Assembly: GCA_012295225.1 (NCBI GenBank)
Contig: WMKK01000012.1
Location: 434,001-498,000, forward strand
Length of the DNA: 64,000 nt
Direction of reading: 5' to 3'
Source: Ostreococcus mediterraneus
Taxonomy: Eukaryota; Chlorophyta; Mamiellophyceae; Mamiellales; Bathycoccaceae
Below, piece after piece: positions 1 to 9,951 of the stretch. The first letter of the stretch is position 1; each line of letters opens with the position of its first letter. The position numbers and the translations under genes are program-made. A model generated the notes under the pieces. The model did not search any database. It was not told where the DNA came from and saw only the letters and a program-made list of their open reading frames with translations.

Positions 1-576
1 GGCGGTGGTGTCCACGGGAGCGCCATCACCGGCGTCTTCAGACGCGACGCTCGCGAGCACCTCGGCGCGCACACGCCGCCTCTTCGCCGCGGACATATTA
101 AACGGTGTCTCCCCACGATTCGCCGCCGCCTTCGCCGCATCACCCACAATTTGCCCTCGCCCCGTCGGCGCCTCCGCGTACCCTCGCGCGTTATACGTGT
201 TATACTGCTCCTCAAAATGAAACCCGCTCACGCGCGCCGCGTTCACGTCCCCGAGCGCGTGATTTCGCCCCCCCCGACCCGTCAATCGATCCTCACGCCA
301 CTCATGCTTTGGTCCTTCTATCGGTGCCGTCATCTCATCGTAACGGACGTTATGCGTCATCACGCGCGACGTCGGGTCCACCACCTCGCGCGCGCTCGCG
401 CACGGGATGATCGAGAATTCTCCCGACTCGGTGCGCTCGAGCGTCAGCGCGGATGAATTCACGTGCGGTGCGGCGTCGGCGACGCGCATCGACGTCACCG
501 CGGCGTGCGGCGTGTAGTCGGCATCGTCGTCGTCGCTGGCGGAAGAATCCGCGCCGTATGCGTCGAGGCCGAGCAT
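1..576 (-). CDS. PRP17: Pre-mRNA splicing factor PRP17/CDC40, N-terminal part (runs off window)
   Basis: The frame is open from an ATG at 576 to the left window edge, giving 192 residues with no stop. The stretch THNVRYDEMTAPIEGPKHEW followed about 30 residues later by VSGFHFEEQYNTYNARGYA matches the conserved pre-WD40 region of CDC40/PRP17 proteins (compare the Y-x-x-M-x-APE-GP-E block and the F-x-F-E-Q-x-x-T-F-x-x-x-GYA block). A basic segment (AAKRRRVRAE) follows. The WD40 propeller expected next lies outside the window. PRP17 acts in the second catalytic step of splicing. It lies 70 bp behind the stop of the same-strand gene at 647. The start is the first ATG; the frame is open slightly upstream without another ATG. 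Identification is from recalled family motifs. Confidence 0.7.
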   Translation of the reverse strand, partial: MLGLDAYGADSSASDDDDADYTPHAAVTSMRVADAAPHVNSSALTLERTESGEFSIIPCASAREVVDPTSRVMTHNVRYDEMTAPIEGPKHEWREDRLTGRGGRNHALGDVNAARVSGFHFEEQYNTYNARGYAEAPTGRGQIVGDAAKAAANRGETPFNMSAAKRRRVRAEVLASVASEDAGDGAPVDTTA

Positions 577-646
577 GGCGACAAGTGGAGCCAGGGACGC
601 GCGCGACGGCTGAGACGGAGCGAACTCGTTTACACTGTCTACTAGT

Positions 647-1882
647 CTATGACGACGACGACGCGTCGGTGTCGCGCGATTTCGATCCTAGAAATTCTGC
701 AACACGCTTGGATGATTCGCGCTCGTCCGCGGTGGGGGATTTGTGTACGCGCAAGCGCGCCCAACGGTTACGCATTTGTTCGACGCGGCTCGGTTCGACT
801 TTCGGCTCGGTCACAGCGTGCGACGCCATGGGCGCAATTGGGCTTTCCCACCATCGACCATCCTTGTCGAAGCTGCCGGGGATGGTTGCTACGTCGTTTT
901 CGGCGTTCGCATCGGTGGCGTTCGCGTCGGCGTCATCAGGTAGGATTTCAAAGACGTCGCGCCACCACGTCAGCGCGTCGTCGAATTCACGTTTCGAGGC
1001 GAGCGCGGCGTCTCGCGCGGCAACCATCTTTGACATCCCAACGTGCACGGATGACGCGTAAGCATCGCGCACAACATTCAACGTACGTAATAGAACGTTT
1101 GATTCACTCGCATCGTTCGACACCACGTCGGCGTCGGCGTTAGCGGTGACCGATTGAACCGTCGACGCGTCGGCGTCGCGTGTCATCGCGCGAGCGCGCT
1201 TTTGAAACACCCAATACATTCCACTCATACCGATCGCGATCGCACCAATCGCGCCAATCGCGCCAATCGCATGCACACGCGATGATACATGTTCCATGGA
1301 CGAAGACGCCGAAGACGACGCGCCCACCGATGATTTCTTCGCATTCTTCGTAAACGGCGTCGACAATCCCGCCGTTGACTCGGTCCTCGTCGTCGTCGTC
1401 GCAAATTTCGACGACGACTCCCTCAACACCTCCGACCGTAAATACTCCCCCAACTCCGCACCACCCGCCGCTCGCCATAACTCTTCCTCAGCCGCCACCT
1501 GCTCGCGAGCGCGCGCACCAAAGTACCCGCTCGCCGGCGCGCCTCTCGACCGCTGCCACGCGCGCACCGCGCTCGCCGTCATCGAATCATACACCCCGCT
1601 CGCCCTCAACCCGAGCAGTCGCTGCACCAGCGCCACGTCCGTACCGCCATCGCCCAACGCCATGTCCCGAACCACCGTCGCGCTCATCGGCGTCGCGCAA
1701 TCGTGCGTGCGCGCGTGCGCGCGAATCGCACCGTTAAAATCCAAAGGCGCCACGTCGTTGGGCGACGTCGCGTCGGCGCCGGCGTCGGCCCGCGACGTCG
1801 TTCGCGCGCGCCGCGCGCGCGCGCGACGCGGCGCGCGCGGTGATGCGCCGCGCGGTGCGGGCGACGCCGAGCACGACGCCAT
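647..1882 (-). CDS. Peptidoglycan-binding-like domain protein with membrane segment, probably plastid-targeted
   Basis: A 411-residue protein. The first ATG is at 1882; the frame stays open upstream to 1957 but with no ATG. The N-terminus is rich in Ser, Ala and Arg, like a chloroplast transit peptide. Residues about 77-130 resemble a PG_binding_1 domain (GDGGTDVALVQRLLGL, then GVYDSMTASAVRAWQ and GYFGARAREQV), the fold that binds peptidoglycan in bacteria and occurs in some plant plastid proteins. A hydrophobic stretch at about residues 203-228 (IGAIGAIGAIAIG...) is probably a membrane anchor; it is encoded by a short tandem repeat of CGCCAATCG type. The C-terminal half has no recognised domain. 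It is divergent to the FtsHi gene, with a telo-box array between them. The function is unknown; a plastid-envelope or thylakoid role is an inference. Confidence 0.75.
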   Translation of the reverse strand: MASCSASPAPRGASPRAPRRARARRARTTSRADAGADATSPNDVAPLDFNGAIRAHARTHDCATPMSATVVRDMALGDGGTDVALVQRLLGLRASGVYDSMTASAVRAWQRSRGAPASGYFGARAREQVAAEEELWRAAGGAELGEYLRSEVLRESSSKFATTTTRTESTAGLSTPFTKNAKKSSVGASSSASSSMEHVSSRVHAIGAIGAIGAIAIGMSGMYWVFQKRARAMTRDADASTVQSVTANADADVVSNDASESNVLLRTLNVVRDAYASSVHVGMSKMVAARDAALASKREFDDALTWWRDVFEILPDDADANATDANAENDVATIPGSFDKDGRWWESPIAPMASHAVTEPKVEPSRVEQMRNRWARLRVHKSPTADERESSKRVAEFLGSKSRDTDASSSS

Positions 1883-2266
1883 CCGACGCGCCGCGCACAG
1901 TGGCGACGTGGACGACGACGACGACGTCGTCGGGTCGCCGCTGGCGCATTCGACCAATCACGACCAGGCGCGCAGGGGGACTCGCGCACCCTAGGGTATA
2001 GCCTACCTAGGGTTTACGCGCCTCTAGGGTTTACGCGCCTCTAGGGTTTACATTGGTGGCGTCACCGCCGTCGTCGTCGTCGCGGTGCCGCGAACGCCAA
2101 CGCCGGCGCGAGAGCCCGGCGCGCACACGCCGCACGTCCCGCGTTCGCCCGCGCCCGCGCCCGCGTTCGCATTCGCGCGTCGAGTCCGCGGCGGCGCGCA
2201 TCACCGCGGCGGCGATTCCAACGCGCGCGATTCGCGGTCGAGGCTTAGGTTTGCCGAGGCGGGACG
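1883..2266. promoter_or_regulatory. Bidirectional promoter region
   Basis: A 384-bp spacer between divergent genes. It carries the tandem CTAGGGTTTA elements annotated separately at 1991-2056. The rest is extremely GC-rich (CGCG runs) with no supported gene; the frames through it are probable shadows. Confidence 0.55.
1991..2056. promoter_or_regulatory. Tandem telo-box-like array
   Basis: CTAGGGTATA at 1991-2000 is followed by a 17-bp unit, CTAGGGTTTACGCGCCT, twice in direct tandem (2007-2023 and 2024-2040), then a third copy that keeps only CTAGGGTTTA (2041-2050). On the minus strand these read TAAACCCTAG, i.e. the plant telo-box AAACCCTA. In plants this motif sits in promoters of growth and translation genes and binds Myb-type telomere-repeat proteins. 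Here it lies about 110-170 bp upstream of the minus-strand gene and 215-275 bp upstream of FtsHi. Confidence 0.6.
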
Positions 2267-5200
2267 ATGATGGGGACGTTGGCGGCGCCGTGCGGCGCGG
2301 TGCGCGCGCGGTGGAGTGCGGTGCGCGGTGGGAGCGTCGAGCGCGAGAGGTGCGGTCGATCGCGCGCGAGTGCGCGGGTGCGTACGGTGCGCGTGCGCGG
2401 GGGAGAGCGCGCGACGCGCGCGCGGGCGCGCGAGGAGGGTTTGGGACGCGACGGCGTCGACGCGCGCGCGAGCGAAGGCAGAGCGACGGCGAAAGCGGCG
2501 CGGTTCGGTGCGATTGGTGCGGCTGTAGCGGTATTTGTGTTGTTGGGTGCGCCTAAGGCGGCGAGTGCGTCGGGTGTGCGTGCCAAGGTGCGTGAGCAGG
2601 GGTCGAGCGCGACGGCGTCGCGCGACGGCGGGCGGGCAAACGCGGTGTTTGAAGTGGCGGATGGCGACGCCGATGTCGATGGTGACGATGATGACGCCGA
2701 TGGTGAGTCTAAGAAGACCGTGAAGCGTCAGCGTCGTCGACGCGTGACGCAGAAGAAGCAGAAGATGACGCTGGAGGATATGCAACAACAGCGAGACGAA
2801 GAGGCGGCGTCAGACGGGCGCGGGGTGAAACAAACCGTCAAGGAGGTTGTCGCGCAAGAAGCGTTGGAACGCGTGCAGTATAAAACTGGCGAGCACCCGG
2901 AGAGTAAGAATAAAGTATTGCGTAAGTTGGAGCGCATGTACGCGGACACGTCGAAGGATTACATGGCGTACCAGGAGGAGCAGAAGAACCCAATCAAGGC
3001 GTTCTTCTCCAAGCGAGGCGAACGCTTTACGCGTAACGTGAATTTGGCGTACTTGCGTGACCCGTATTCGATGATGGGTACTGATAGGTGTCCGACAGAG
3101 ACATCGTACACCGCGTTCCACAAGTTACTCGACGTCGGTCGCGTCAACCGCGTGGTGTACCAGGCGAATGAGACGAGCGTTCGATACTACATCGACGACA
3201 CCAAGGAGGTGTTCAGGTGCAACCTTCCGTACGACCCGATGTTGTACAAGAAGTTGTTAATGGAGCGCCCTGGTTCTCTAGGCTTTATCGAAATCGAAAT
3301 GGAAAAGTATCCGGCGTGGTTGTCCATGGCGGTGATTGCGTTCAACACGTTCACACCGATGATTTTATTGTTTTACGCGTGGCTCATTTACGAGGACACG
3401 TACAAGGATAGCTCGGAGGACATGTTTGGTAACATGACGACGCGGACGTACGACGCCACCGCGCGTCAAGGGATGTCGTTGAAGGATATTAGCGGTATTG
3501 ATACCGTCAAGGCGGAAATGCTTGAGCTTATTTCGTACTTGAAGGACTTTGAAAAGTACAACTCTATGGGGGCGCGTATTCCCGCCGGCGTTTTGTTGTG
3601 CGGTCCGCCCGGGACTGGGAAGACGTTGCTCGCGCGTTGCGTCGCTGGTGAAGCCAACGTGCCGTTCTTTTCGTGTGCGGGTACAGAGTTTATGGAAATG
3701 TTTGTTGGCGTCGGGGCGGCGCGTATTCGTAATTTGTTTACGCAAGCCAAAAAGGTTGCCCCGTGCATTATTTTCATCGACGAATTCGACGCCGTCGGGA
3801 CCAAGCGTTCAGAGACGCAAAGCGGCCAAGTTTATGGTAACGACGAAGCGACGGCGACGATTAACCAAATGCTTACAGAAATGGATGGTTTCTCCACGGC
3901 AACTGGGGTGATGATTTTAGCTGCAACGAACAGACCGCAAGTGCTCGACCCAGCGTTGATTCGCGCCGGTCGTTTTGATCGCGTCATCGAAATGGGTTTG
4001 CCAAACAAAAAGTCTCGTGAAGAGATTTTGCGTTTACACTGCAACAAACCGCACTGGCAGATGAGCGTAGACGCAAACTTGGATTACGAGTACCTCTCGG
4101 CGCAATGTGCTGGATTTAGCGGTGCTGATATCGAGAACCTTACCAAATCCGCCGTCATGCGCGTCGCCCAAGCGGAGCGCTCCGTGGCGAATACTGGTGA
4201 CTTTTTATGGTGCATCGACGATATCCGTCGCTCCCAATCGTTCGTTCGCGCGGGCAGCGGTTCGGGCAGTTTGTCTCGTGATACCACGCTCGAGGATACT
4301 CTCATAGATGCCCTCAGCCCGTACATTCGAGATAACGTTGCGACGTACTACGCCGCGCAAACGCTCGTGGCGATGCAAATGCCCGCGTACGACGAATTGA
4401 GTAAAGTGACCGTCTTTATCGGCGGCGAACCGAGCGGTCAAATCTCATACGTGCCAGATGAGGTGGATTCTCCCGCTGCCCGTACCGTGCGCTCGCAAAT
4501 GTACTACGAAAGTCAGCTGTGCGTGCTCGTCGCTGGTCAAATGGCGGAGCGGTATTTGTTTGGCCCCGAACACGTGTCCTCCACCGGCGCGCGCGACATG
4601 CAAATGGCCACCAAGCTCGCGACCGATATGGTGATGCGTCACGGTTGGAGCGATTTGGGCCCCATCGCCCTTGCCGCCGAAAGCACGCGCGAAGAAGATT
4701 ACTTGCGCGTCGGTAAAGAGGTGCAGATTGATTTGCTCGGCCAAATGTCCCCAGAATTGGATTTATTAGTGTACAACGAGGTGAGAAAGACGTTAGTGAA
4801 GGCGTGCCAGCGTGCGGTGATGGTATTGCACGAGTCAAAGAATAGAGAGATGCTCTTCACGCTCAAGGAAGCGTTGTTGACGGTGCGCGACCTCACCGGT
4901 CGACAGCTCCAAAATGCGTTCGAGCGCGCCGGGATTAACCGCAAGCGCACGCTCGAGGTGTGGGACGTCGCGTGGGGCGACCAAGACGAAGTCTACTGGG
5001 ATGATTTGATGATCGCGGTATGGTCCAACGAACCACAAAGCGGCAAGTTCTGGGAGCTCGTGCGCGATCAGTGGCGTGAAATCAGCGACGCGGAGGGAGA
5101 CGCGATTCCTGTTCCGGAATGGGCGGAGAAGTACCTCACGCAAATGAGCGACGACGAACGCGTTGGCTTAGCCGTCACGCTCCCCGTCGAAGCCGCAGAG

Positions 5201-5329
5201 AAGTTCTTAAACCAATCTGGTGGCGTGCCCGCAAATTATGCATCATCTCGTGCCGAAGTTGACCGCGTAAACGCCAAGCTCGAGGCGCAGCGCAAGGCTA
5301 AAATTGACGAAGAGTTGTCTCAAGCGTAA
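2267..5329 (+). CDS. FtsHi: AAA+ FtsH homologue lacking the protease zinc motif, chloroplast
   Basis: A 1020-residue protein beginning ATG ATG. Residues 1-75 are Arg/Ala/Ser-rich (transit peptide). Hydrophobic segments lie at about 80-100 and 350-375, the second being the usual FtsH membrane segment before the AAA module. The Walker A motif GPPGTGKT is at 446-453, Walker [12 protein letters not shown] is near 500, and the second region of homology [22 protein letters not shown]-type block lies near 553-573, so ATPase function looks intact. At the peptidase position the HEAGH zinc motif is replaced by YYAAQ (694-698), so it should be proteolytically dead. This is the signature of plant FtsHi proteins, several of which form the ATP-driven import motor at the chloroplast inner envelope. 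Which FtsHi orthologue it is (FTSHI2, 4 or 5) cannot be settled here. The C-terminal tail of about 150 residues has no recognised domain. Confidence 0.88.
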   Translation: MMGTLAAPCGAVRARWSAVRGGSVERERCGRSRASARVRTVRVRGGERATRARAREEGLGRDGVDARASEGRATAKAARFGAIGAAVAVFVLLGAPKAASASGVRAKVREQGSSATASRDGGRANAVFEVADGDADVDGDDDDADGESKKTVKRQRRRRVTQKKQKMTLEDMQQQRDEEAASDGRGVKQTVKEVVAQEALERVQYKTGEHPESKNKVLRKLERMYADTSKDYMAYQEEQKNPIKAFFSKRGERFTRNVNLAYLRDPYSMMGTDRCPTETSYTAFHKLLDVGRVNRVVYQANETSVRYYIDDTKEVFRCNLPYDPMLYKKLLMERPGSLGFIEIEMEKYPAWLSMAVIAFNTFTPMILLFYAWLIYEDTYKDSSEDMFGNMTTRTYDATARQGMSLKDISGIDTVKAEMLELISYLKDFEKYNSMGARIPAGVLLCGPPGTGKTLLARCVAGEANVPFFSCAGTEFMEMFVGVGAARIRNLFTQAKKVAPCIIFIDEFDAVGTKRSETQSGQVYGNDEATATINQMLTEMDGFSTATGVMILAATNRPQVLDPALIRAGRFDRVIEMGLPNKKSREEILRLHCNKPHWQMSVDANLDYEYLSAQCAGFSGADIENLTKSAVMRVAQAERSVANTGDFLWCIDDIRRSQSFVRAGSGSGSLSRDTTLEDTLIDALSPYIRDNVATYYAAQTLVAMQMPAYDELSKVTVFIGGEPSGQISYVPDEVDSPAARTVRSQMYYESQLCVLVAGQMAERYLFGPEHVSSTGARDMQMATKLATDMVMRHGWSDLGPIALAAESTREEDYLRVGKEVQIDLLGQMSPELDLLVYNEVRKTLVKACQRAVMVLHESKNREMLFTLKEALLTVRDLTGRQLQNAFERAGINRKRTLEVWDVAWGDQDEVYWDDLMIAVWSNEPQSGKFWELVRDQWREISDAEGDAIPVPEWAEKYLTQMSDDERVGLAVTLPVEAAEKFLNQSGGVPANYASSRAEVDRVNAKLEAQRKAKIDEELSQA

Positions 5330-5598
5330 CAGAGACGTCCTCGTACGACGTCACATTCGTGCGCACATCGCACGCTTAGCGCCCGATTCGGGGTAGAAAT
5401 TTGAAATACACACAAGTAATCCGTGTTTATCACGCACACGCGCAACCCGCTCGTCGTTCGTCGCGAACGCGCCGCGAATCATCCTGACGCCGCGTTGATT
5501 TCCACCTAAAGACGATAGTCTTCATCGTGAATCGACATTCCGAGCCTCGCCTCGACGTCGCGGCGCACGCACGCACGCACGAACGCACGAAAGACGCG

Positions 5599-8500
5599 AT
5601 GCGCCGCCGCGGATTCGATGCCGAACGCTTCGCTGCGGTCGTCACCAGCGAGGCACGCGCCGTCGTCGCGACGATGCGCTCCAACGCGCGTTGGAGCGCG
5701 CGCGCATCGAATAGCGCACTGAACGGCTATGGCCTTTACGGCACCACCGATGTGTACGATGGCGTCGAAGATGGTTTGCTCGATGCGTTCGCGAACCTTC
5801 GAGGCGCACACGTGCGCACGGAGGCGACGGCGGAGACGACCAAGGCGGGCTCGAGCGATGGATCGCGCGCGAGCGGCTCGGGCCAAGTGAAGCCGTCGTC
5901 GTCGTCATCTCTCGCGCATAACGGTGGGTTGAGCCCGTTGGAGTTTTTAGAACCATTTTTAGACGTGATACGATCGGTGGAGACAAGTGGTTTGATCACG
6001 GCGCAGGCGTTGAGCGCGATCTTGAAGATCTTGAAGAGCGGCGCGGTGACGCCAGACGTTCCGGGCGGCGCCGTGACGATAATGCACGCGATTGCGGACG
6101 CCGTGACGCTATGTAGGTTCGAAGCGACGAGCGTAGAGGATGACGATGCGGTGTTGAGCCAGATTTTATTCGTATTGGTGGAGTGCGTGAAGTGTTCGTG
6201 CGGCGCGGCGTTGAGCGACGACGATTTATGCGACGTGTTCCAGGCGTGCTATCGCATCGGGCATCAAAGCGGTAAAGAGACCCCATTACTTCGCGAGTCG
6301 AGTAAGCAATCGCTAAGCGATATTGTGCATCACGTTGGTGAGAGACTATACGAGATTGTTGAGCGCGCATCGAATGATGTGCAGGCAAAGTCGCCTCGTC
6401 TTACGTCGCCTCGGCGATCCGTGGTCATCCCGGCGCCCACGAATGACGGCGAGAGCGCCGCATCGTCCCCGGGCGCGGCTGCAGCAGGACCTGGGACGGA
6501 TATTGACGCGCACGAGCACACTGTGTCGTCCAAGGAGCCGTATGGATTGCCAGCATTTGTTGAGATGTTCAGATTTGCGACGAGTCTCATCGCTCCGGAC
6601 ACGCATGGTCGAGGCTCAGAGGACGCCAACAGTTTGTTTGGCTTGCGACTGGTGAGTACGATGATTGATTCAAATGCAGAAGCGTTCAAATCGAATCGAG
6701 CACTACTGAGACTTGTGGTCGACGACCTATCGAGAGCGCTGTGTGGTGTTGTCGTGTCATGCTCGCCGCACGTGTTGGCGGCGACGACGACTTTAATCAC
6801 CACGCTGTATTTCGACTTTAGGAGCGAGATGAAGTTGCACTTGGAAGTTTTCGTTCGTATGGTCATCTTACCTTTGTGTTCGACCGACGTGGAAGAAGAG
6901 TCACAGCGCGTGGCGCTTGAATCACTCGTGGATTTGTGTCGTCATGAGCATTTCGCAACAGATTTGTACATGTACTACGACTGCGATTTGACTAAACCGA
7001 ACGTGTTCGAAGAAGTCGCGAGCGTGCTCGCGCAAACGTCATACCCGGTCGATGCCACGATATCGCCCGTGCACTTGCTGAGCCTTGAAGGTTTGCTCTG
7101 CATCGTTCAATCTGTGTCCAACCGCTCACCGGCGGCGACGGCCAAGCCGTCGCTATCTTTTGAGCATGACGATGTCATCGATCCTTGGACGTTACCAAAT
7201 GGATTAAACACAGTCGGCGGTCCGCGCTTTGACGCTTTGGCGCGCACAAAGTATTTCAAGCACAGATTGTTGAGTGCGGCGGAGCACTTTAATCGCTCGT
7301 ACAAGAAGGGATTGGCGTTTATGCAAGAAATAAAGCTCTTACCCGACCCTCTCGAACCCGCAGCCGTCGCAAAGTTTTTAAAACTCGCGCCCGGTTTAGA
7401 CAAAGATGTCGTCGGCGATTACCTCGGCGAACCGGCGGCATTCATCATCAGCGTTTTGGATGAGTACACGAAATTGTTTGACTTTCGGGACGTCACGCTG
7501 GATCGCGCATTGCGTTCCTTCTTGTCTGGATTCAAGCTTCCTGGTGAAGCACAAAAGATTTCGCGCATCCTCGAATGCTTTGCCGCGCGTTATTACGAAT
7601 CCAATCCCGATTCTGTGGCTGACGCCGACTCCGCCTACGTGCTCTCGTACAGTATCATCATGTTGAACACCGACCAGCACAATGCTCAGGTGAAGAACAA
7701 GATGACATTGGAGCAATTTATTCGAAACAACCGCGGCACGAATGGAGGCCAGGACTGGCCCGCGGAAGTTCTAGTGGGTATTTTCGATTCCATCGTCACA
7801 GATGAGATCAAACTCGATGAAGTGAGCGCGGCAAGCTTGACGCCGAGCCGCTGGGCGGACATGTTGCGCAGCATCGCCGCAGGCGAGGGCGCCTTACCTT
7901 CGCCTCCGGATGTCGTCGAGGCGGCTTTATATGACGGCGAACTATTTGGCATCATTTGGGGATCGACCACTGCGGCAATTTCGGCGGTGTTTGAGCACAC
8001 CGCGGACGACTTTGTGTTACATTCGAGCGTCAACGGCTTCATCGCGCTTGCAAACATTGCCGCGTCGCACGGGTTGTCTGACGTGCTTGACCAGTTAATG
8101 GCAACGTTGTGCAAGTTTGCAAACGAAGGTTTGAGCAAGGATACGGTTTCTCAATCCGGCGAGCGATTGCGTCCACTTGTTTTGTTTGGTGAAGACATCA
8201 AGGCGTGCGCTGCGACGAGAACCGCGTTCGGCATCGCTCACAAGCACGGCGACGTCTTGCGTCAAGGATGGTGCAATATTTTGGACACGATTCTTCGAAT
8301 GAGTAAGATCGAATTGATTCCAGAAAGTATTGTCGACCCGGGGAGCGATGAGTCGCAACAGCGTCCTGAGTTACAAACGGAACGCGTGCGCGAACGCGCG
8401 GCGGCGAAGCGCAATCAAGGTTCGTCGCTATTGCGGTCCTTCTCGGCGCTTCTCACGATGGAGACGCGCGAGGCCCCGCTCGAGCCTCCAACCGATGTAG

Positions 8501-9864
8501 AAAAGAAGATCGAAGACCTCGCCATCGCGTGCGCACACGCGTGCCGAGTCAAGGAACTTTTCGCCGACACCAAATTCCTCGAGCTCGATTCGCTTACGCA
8601 TTTGATGCGGGCGCTAATTTGGGCCGCGGGCGATCCGTCGCTCGTCACCGCCACCGCTGACGACGAAGACGCCGCGTTGTTCTGCTTGGATGCCATGTTC
8701 ACCGTCACAATGCGTAACCGCGACCGCATTCGCAGCGTGTTACCCATACTCGTCTCCTACCTCCGCGCGGTGCTTCAAGCGTCCCCAGAGCCGTCGCCGG
8801 TGTGCGAACGCGTCATTTTTTACTTGATTCACATGTGCGTGAAACTCATCCCGCAAAAAGCTGACGTCGCAGATGATTTACTAGAATCCCTGCGACTGTT
8901 ATTCGCGCTCGAGCCCGCGGTAGCGGATGCGTTCTTTGGGCGAATCTCCGCCGACGTCGACGTCATCATTCAAGGCGGCGCGAGTAACATTACCACGCAA
9001 CAAGGCTGGGACACGGTGTGTAAATTGCTCATGGCGAGCGCACGGCATCCCGATGCCGCCGCCAAGGGATTTTCGGCGTTGAGCCGCGTCATGCGCGAAG
9101 CTGCGCACGTGAACGCTACCAACGTCCGTTCGTGCTTGGAGTCTGCTGGCGCGTTCGTTGATAGCGAACTGGGCGGCGACGAGCGTAGCATTGCGGCGCT
9201 GCAATTGTTATCCGACGCCAACATGGCGATGTGCGCTTGGGCATCGAGTGCGAGCGTCTCTGATGAAGACAAGGCCGAACTTATCGCCGGCGCGTGGGGA
9301 GATTTAGTCCGCGAACTCAGTCGCATTAGCAGCGAAGATACGCGTAGCGCGGTTCGGGACGACGCCCTCTTAACCTTGCAGCGCGTGTTACTCGGCGCGG
9401 AGACGTTGGACGCGAGTGGAGACTTGTGGCTCACAACGTTTGACAGCAATTTGTTGTCGATGCTCGTCGAGCTCACGGAAAGCGTGCGTAAGATGCGCGG
9501 TCGCGACGGCGGCGCGGCTGAAAATACCGCTCGCATCGCCGTATCGTGCGTGTCAAAGACTTTCTTGCAGTACGCCGCCAAGATGCAGGGCGACGACAAG
9601 GCAGCTTTCGCAAATTCGCTCCTCACCGTCGTCGATGCCTTATCGGTGCTGCGCAAGCACGCGAAAACAGAGGAGCTCGTCGAGGCGGTGCCCGAAGCGA
9701 TTAAAAACATGCTCTTAGTGCTGTGCGCGAGCGGCTGCGTCAATCGAGAGGACAAATTATGGGGTCAAATGTGGGGCAAGTGCGGCGCTGTGGACAGCGA
9801 CTTGAACCCAGAAGCGCTCGGTCTCGTCGAACCGAAATCACCCGCCACCGAAGCGAGCGCGTAG
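5599..9864 (+). CDS. GNOM/GBF1-type ARF guanine-nucleotide exchange factor (Sec7)
   Basis: A 1421-residue protein, very close to plant GNOM (about 1450). The start is the first ATG at 5599; the frame is open upstream to 5527 without an ATG. The N-terminus (RAVVATMRSNARWS) matches the GNOM DCB domain (compare AVLAVMRRNVRWG), followed by LEFLEPFLDVIRS. The Sec7 domain spans about residues 546-738. The catalytic glutamate is E650 in FKLPGEAQKI, and helix 8 reads YVLSYSIIMLNTDQHN. The motif FIRNNRGTNGGQDWP is typical of the GBF/GNOM clade rather than BIG. HDS-like helical repeats fill the C-terminal half. It activates ARF GTPases at Golgi or endosomal membranes. It has no introns. The gene is 269 bp downstream of FtsHi on the same strand. 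Confidence 0.93.
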   Translation: MRRRGFDAERFAAVVTSEARAVVATMRSNARWSARASNSALNGYGLYGTTDVYDGVEDGLLDAFANLRGAHVRTEATAETTKAGSSDGSRASGSGQVKPSSSSSLAHNGGLSPLEFLEPFLDVIRSVETSGLITAQALSAILKILKSGAVTPDVPGGAVTIMHAIADAVTLCRFEATSVEDDDAVLSQILFVLVECVKCSCGAALSDDDLCDVFQACYRIGHQSGKETPLLRESSKQSLSDIVHHVGERLYEIVERASNDVQAKSPRLTSPRRSVVIPAPTNDGESAASSPGAAAAGPGTDIDAHEHTVSSKEPYGLPAFVEMFRFATSLIAPDTHGRGSEDANSLFGLRLVSTMIDSNAEAFKSNRALLRLVVDDLSRALCGVVVSCSPHVLAATTTLITTLYFDFRSEMKLHLEVFVRMVILPLCSTDVEEESQRVALESLVDLCRHEHFATDLYMYYDCDLTKPNVFEEVASVLAQTSYPVDATISPVHLLSLEGLLCIVQSVSNRSPAATAKPSLSFEHDDVIDPWTLPNGLNTVGGPRFDALARTKYFKHRLLSAAEHFNRSYKKGLAFMQEIKLLPDPLEPAAVAKFLKLAPGLDKDVVGDYLGEPAAFIISVLDEYTKLFDFRDVTLDRALRSFLSGFKLPGEAQKISRILECFAARYYESNPDSVADADSAYVLSYSIIMLNTDQHNAQVKNKMTLEQFIRNNRGTNGGQDWPAEVLVGIFDSIVTDEIKLDEVSAASLTPSRWADMLRSIAAGEGALPSPPDVVEAALYDGELFGIIWGSTTAAISAVFEHTADDFVLHSSVNGFIALANIAASHGLSDVLDQLMATLCKFANEGLSKDTVSQSGERLRPLVLFGEDIKACAATRTAFGIAHKHGDVLRQGWCNILDTILRMSKIELIPESIVDPGSDESQQRPELQTERVRERAAAKRNQGSSLLRSFSALLTMETREAPLEPPTDVEKKIEDLAIACAHACRVKELFADTKFLELDSLTHLMRALIWAAGDPSLVTATADDEDAALFCLDAMFTVTMRNRDRIRSVLPILVSYLRAVLQASPEPSPVCERVIFYLIHMCVKLIPQKADVADDLLESLRLLFALEPAVADAFFGRISADVDVIIQGGASNITTQQGWDTVCKLLMASARHPDAAAKGFSALSRVMREAAHVNATNVRSCLESAGAFVDSELGGDERSIAALQLLSDANMAMCAWASSASVSDEDKAELIAGAWGDLVRELSRISSEDTRSAVRDDALLTLQRVLLGAETLDASGDLWLTTFDSNLLSMLVELTESVRKMRGRDGGAAENTARIAVSCVSKTFLQYAAKMQGDDKAAFANSLLTVVDALSVLRKHAKTEELVEAVPEAIKNMLLVLCASGCVNREDKLWGQMWGKCGAVDSDLNPEALGLVEPKSPATEASA

Positions 9865-9951
9865 AAAACAAAACGGCACGCGCCATTGTAAAATCACGAA
9901 ATAATGATATATCCTATAATCGGCTACGCCGCTGGCTACGCTACGTACATC

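Noticed and set aside
8970-9755. Minus-strand frame of about 260 residues opposite GNOM
   Set aside because: Ser/Ala-rich shadow of the well-supported ARF-GEF coding sequence.
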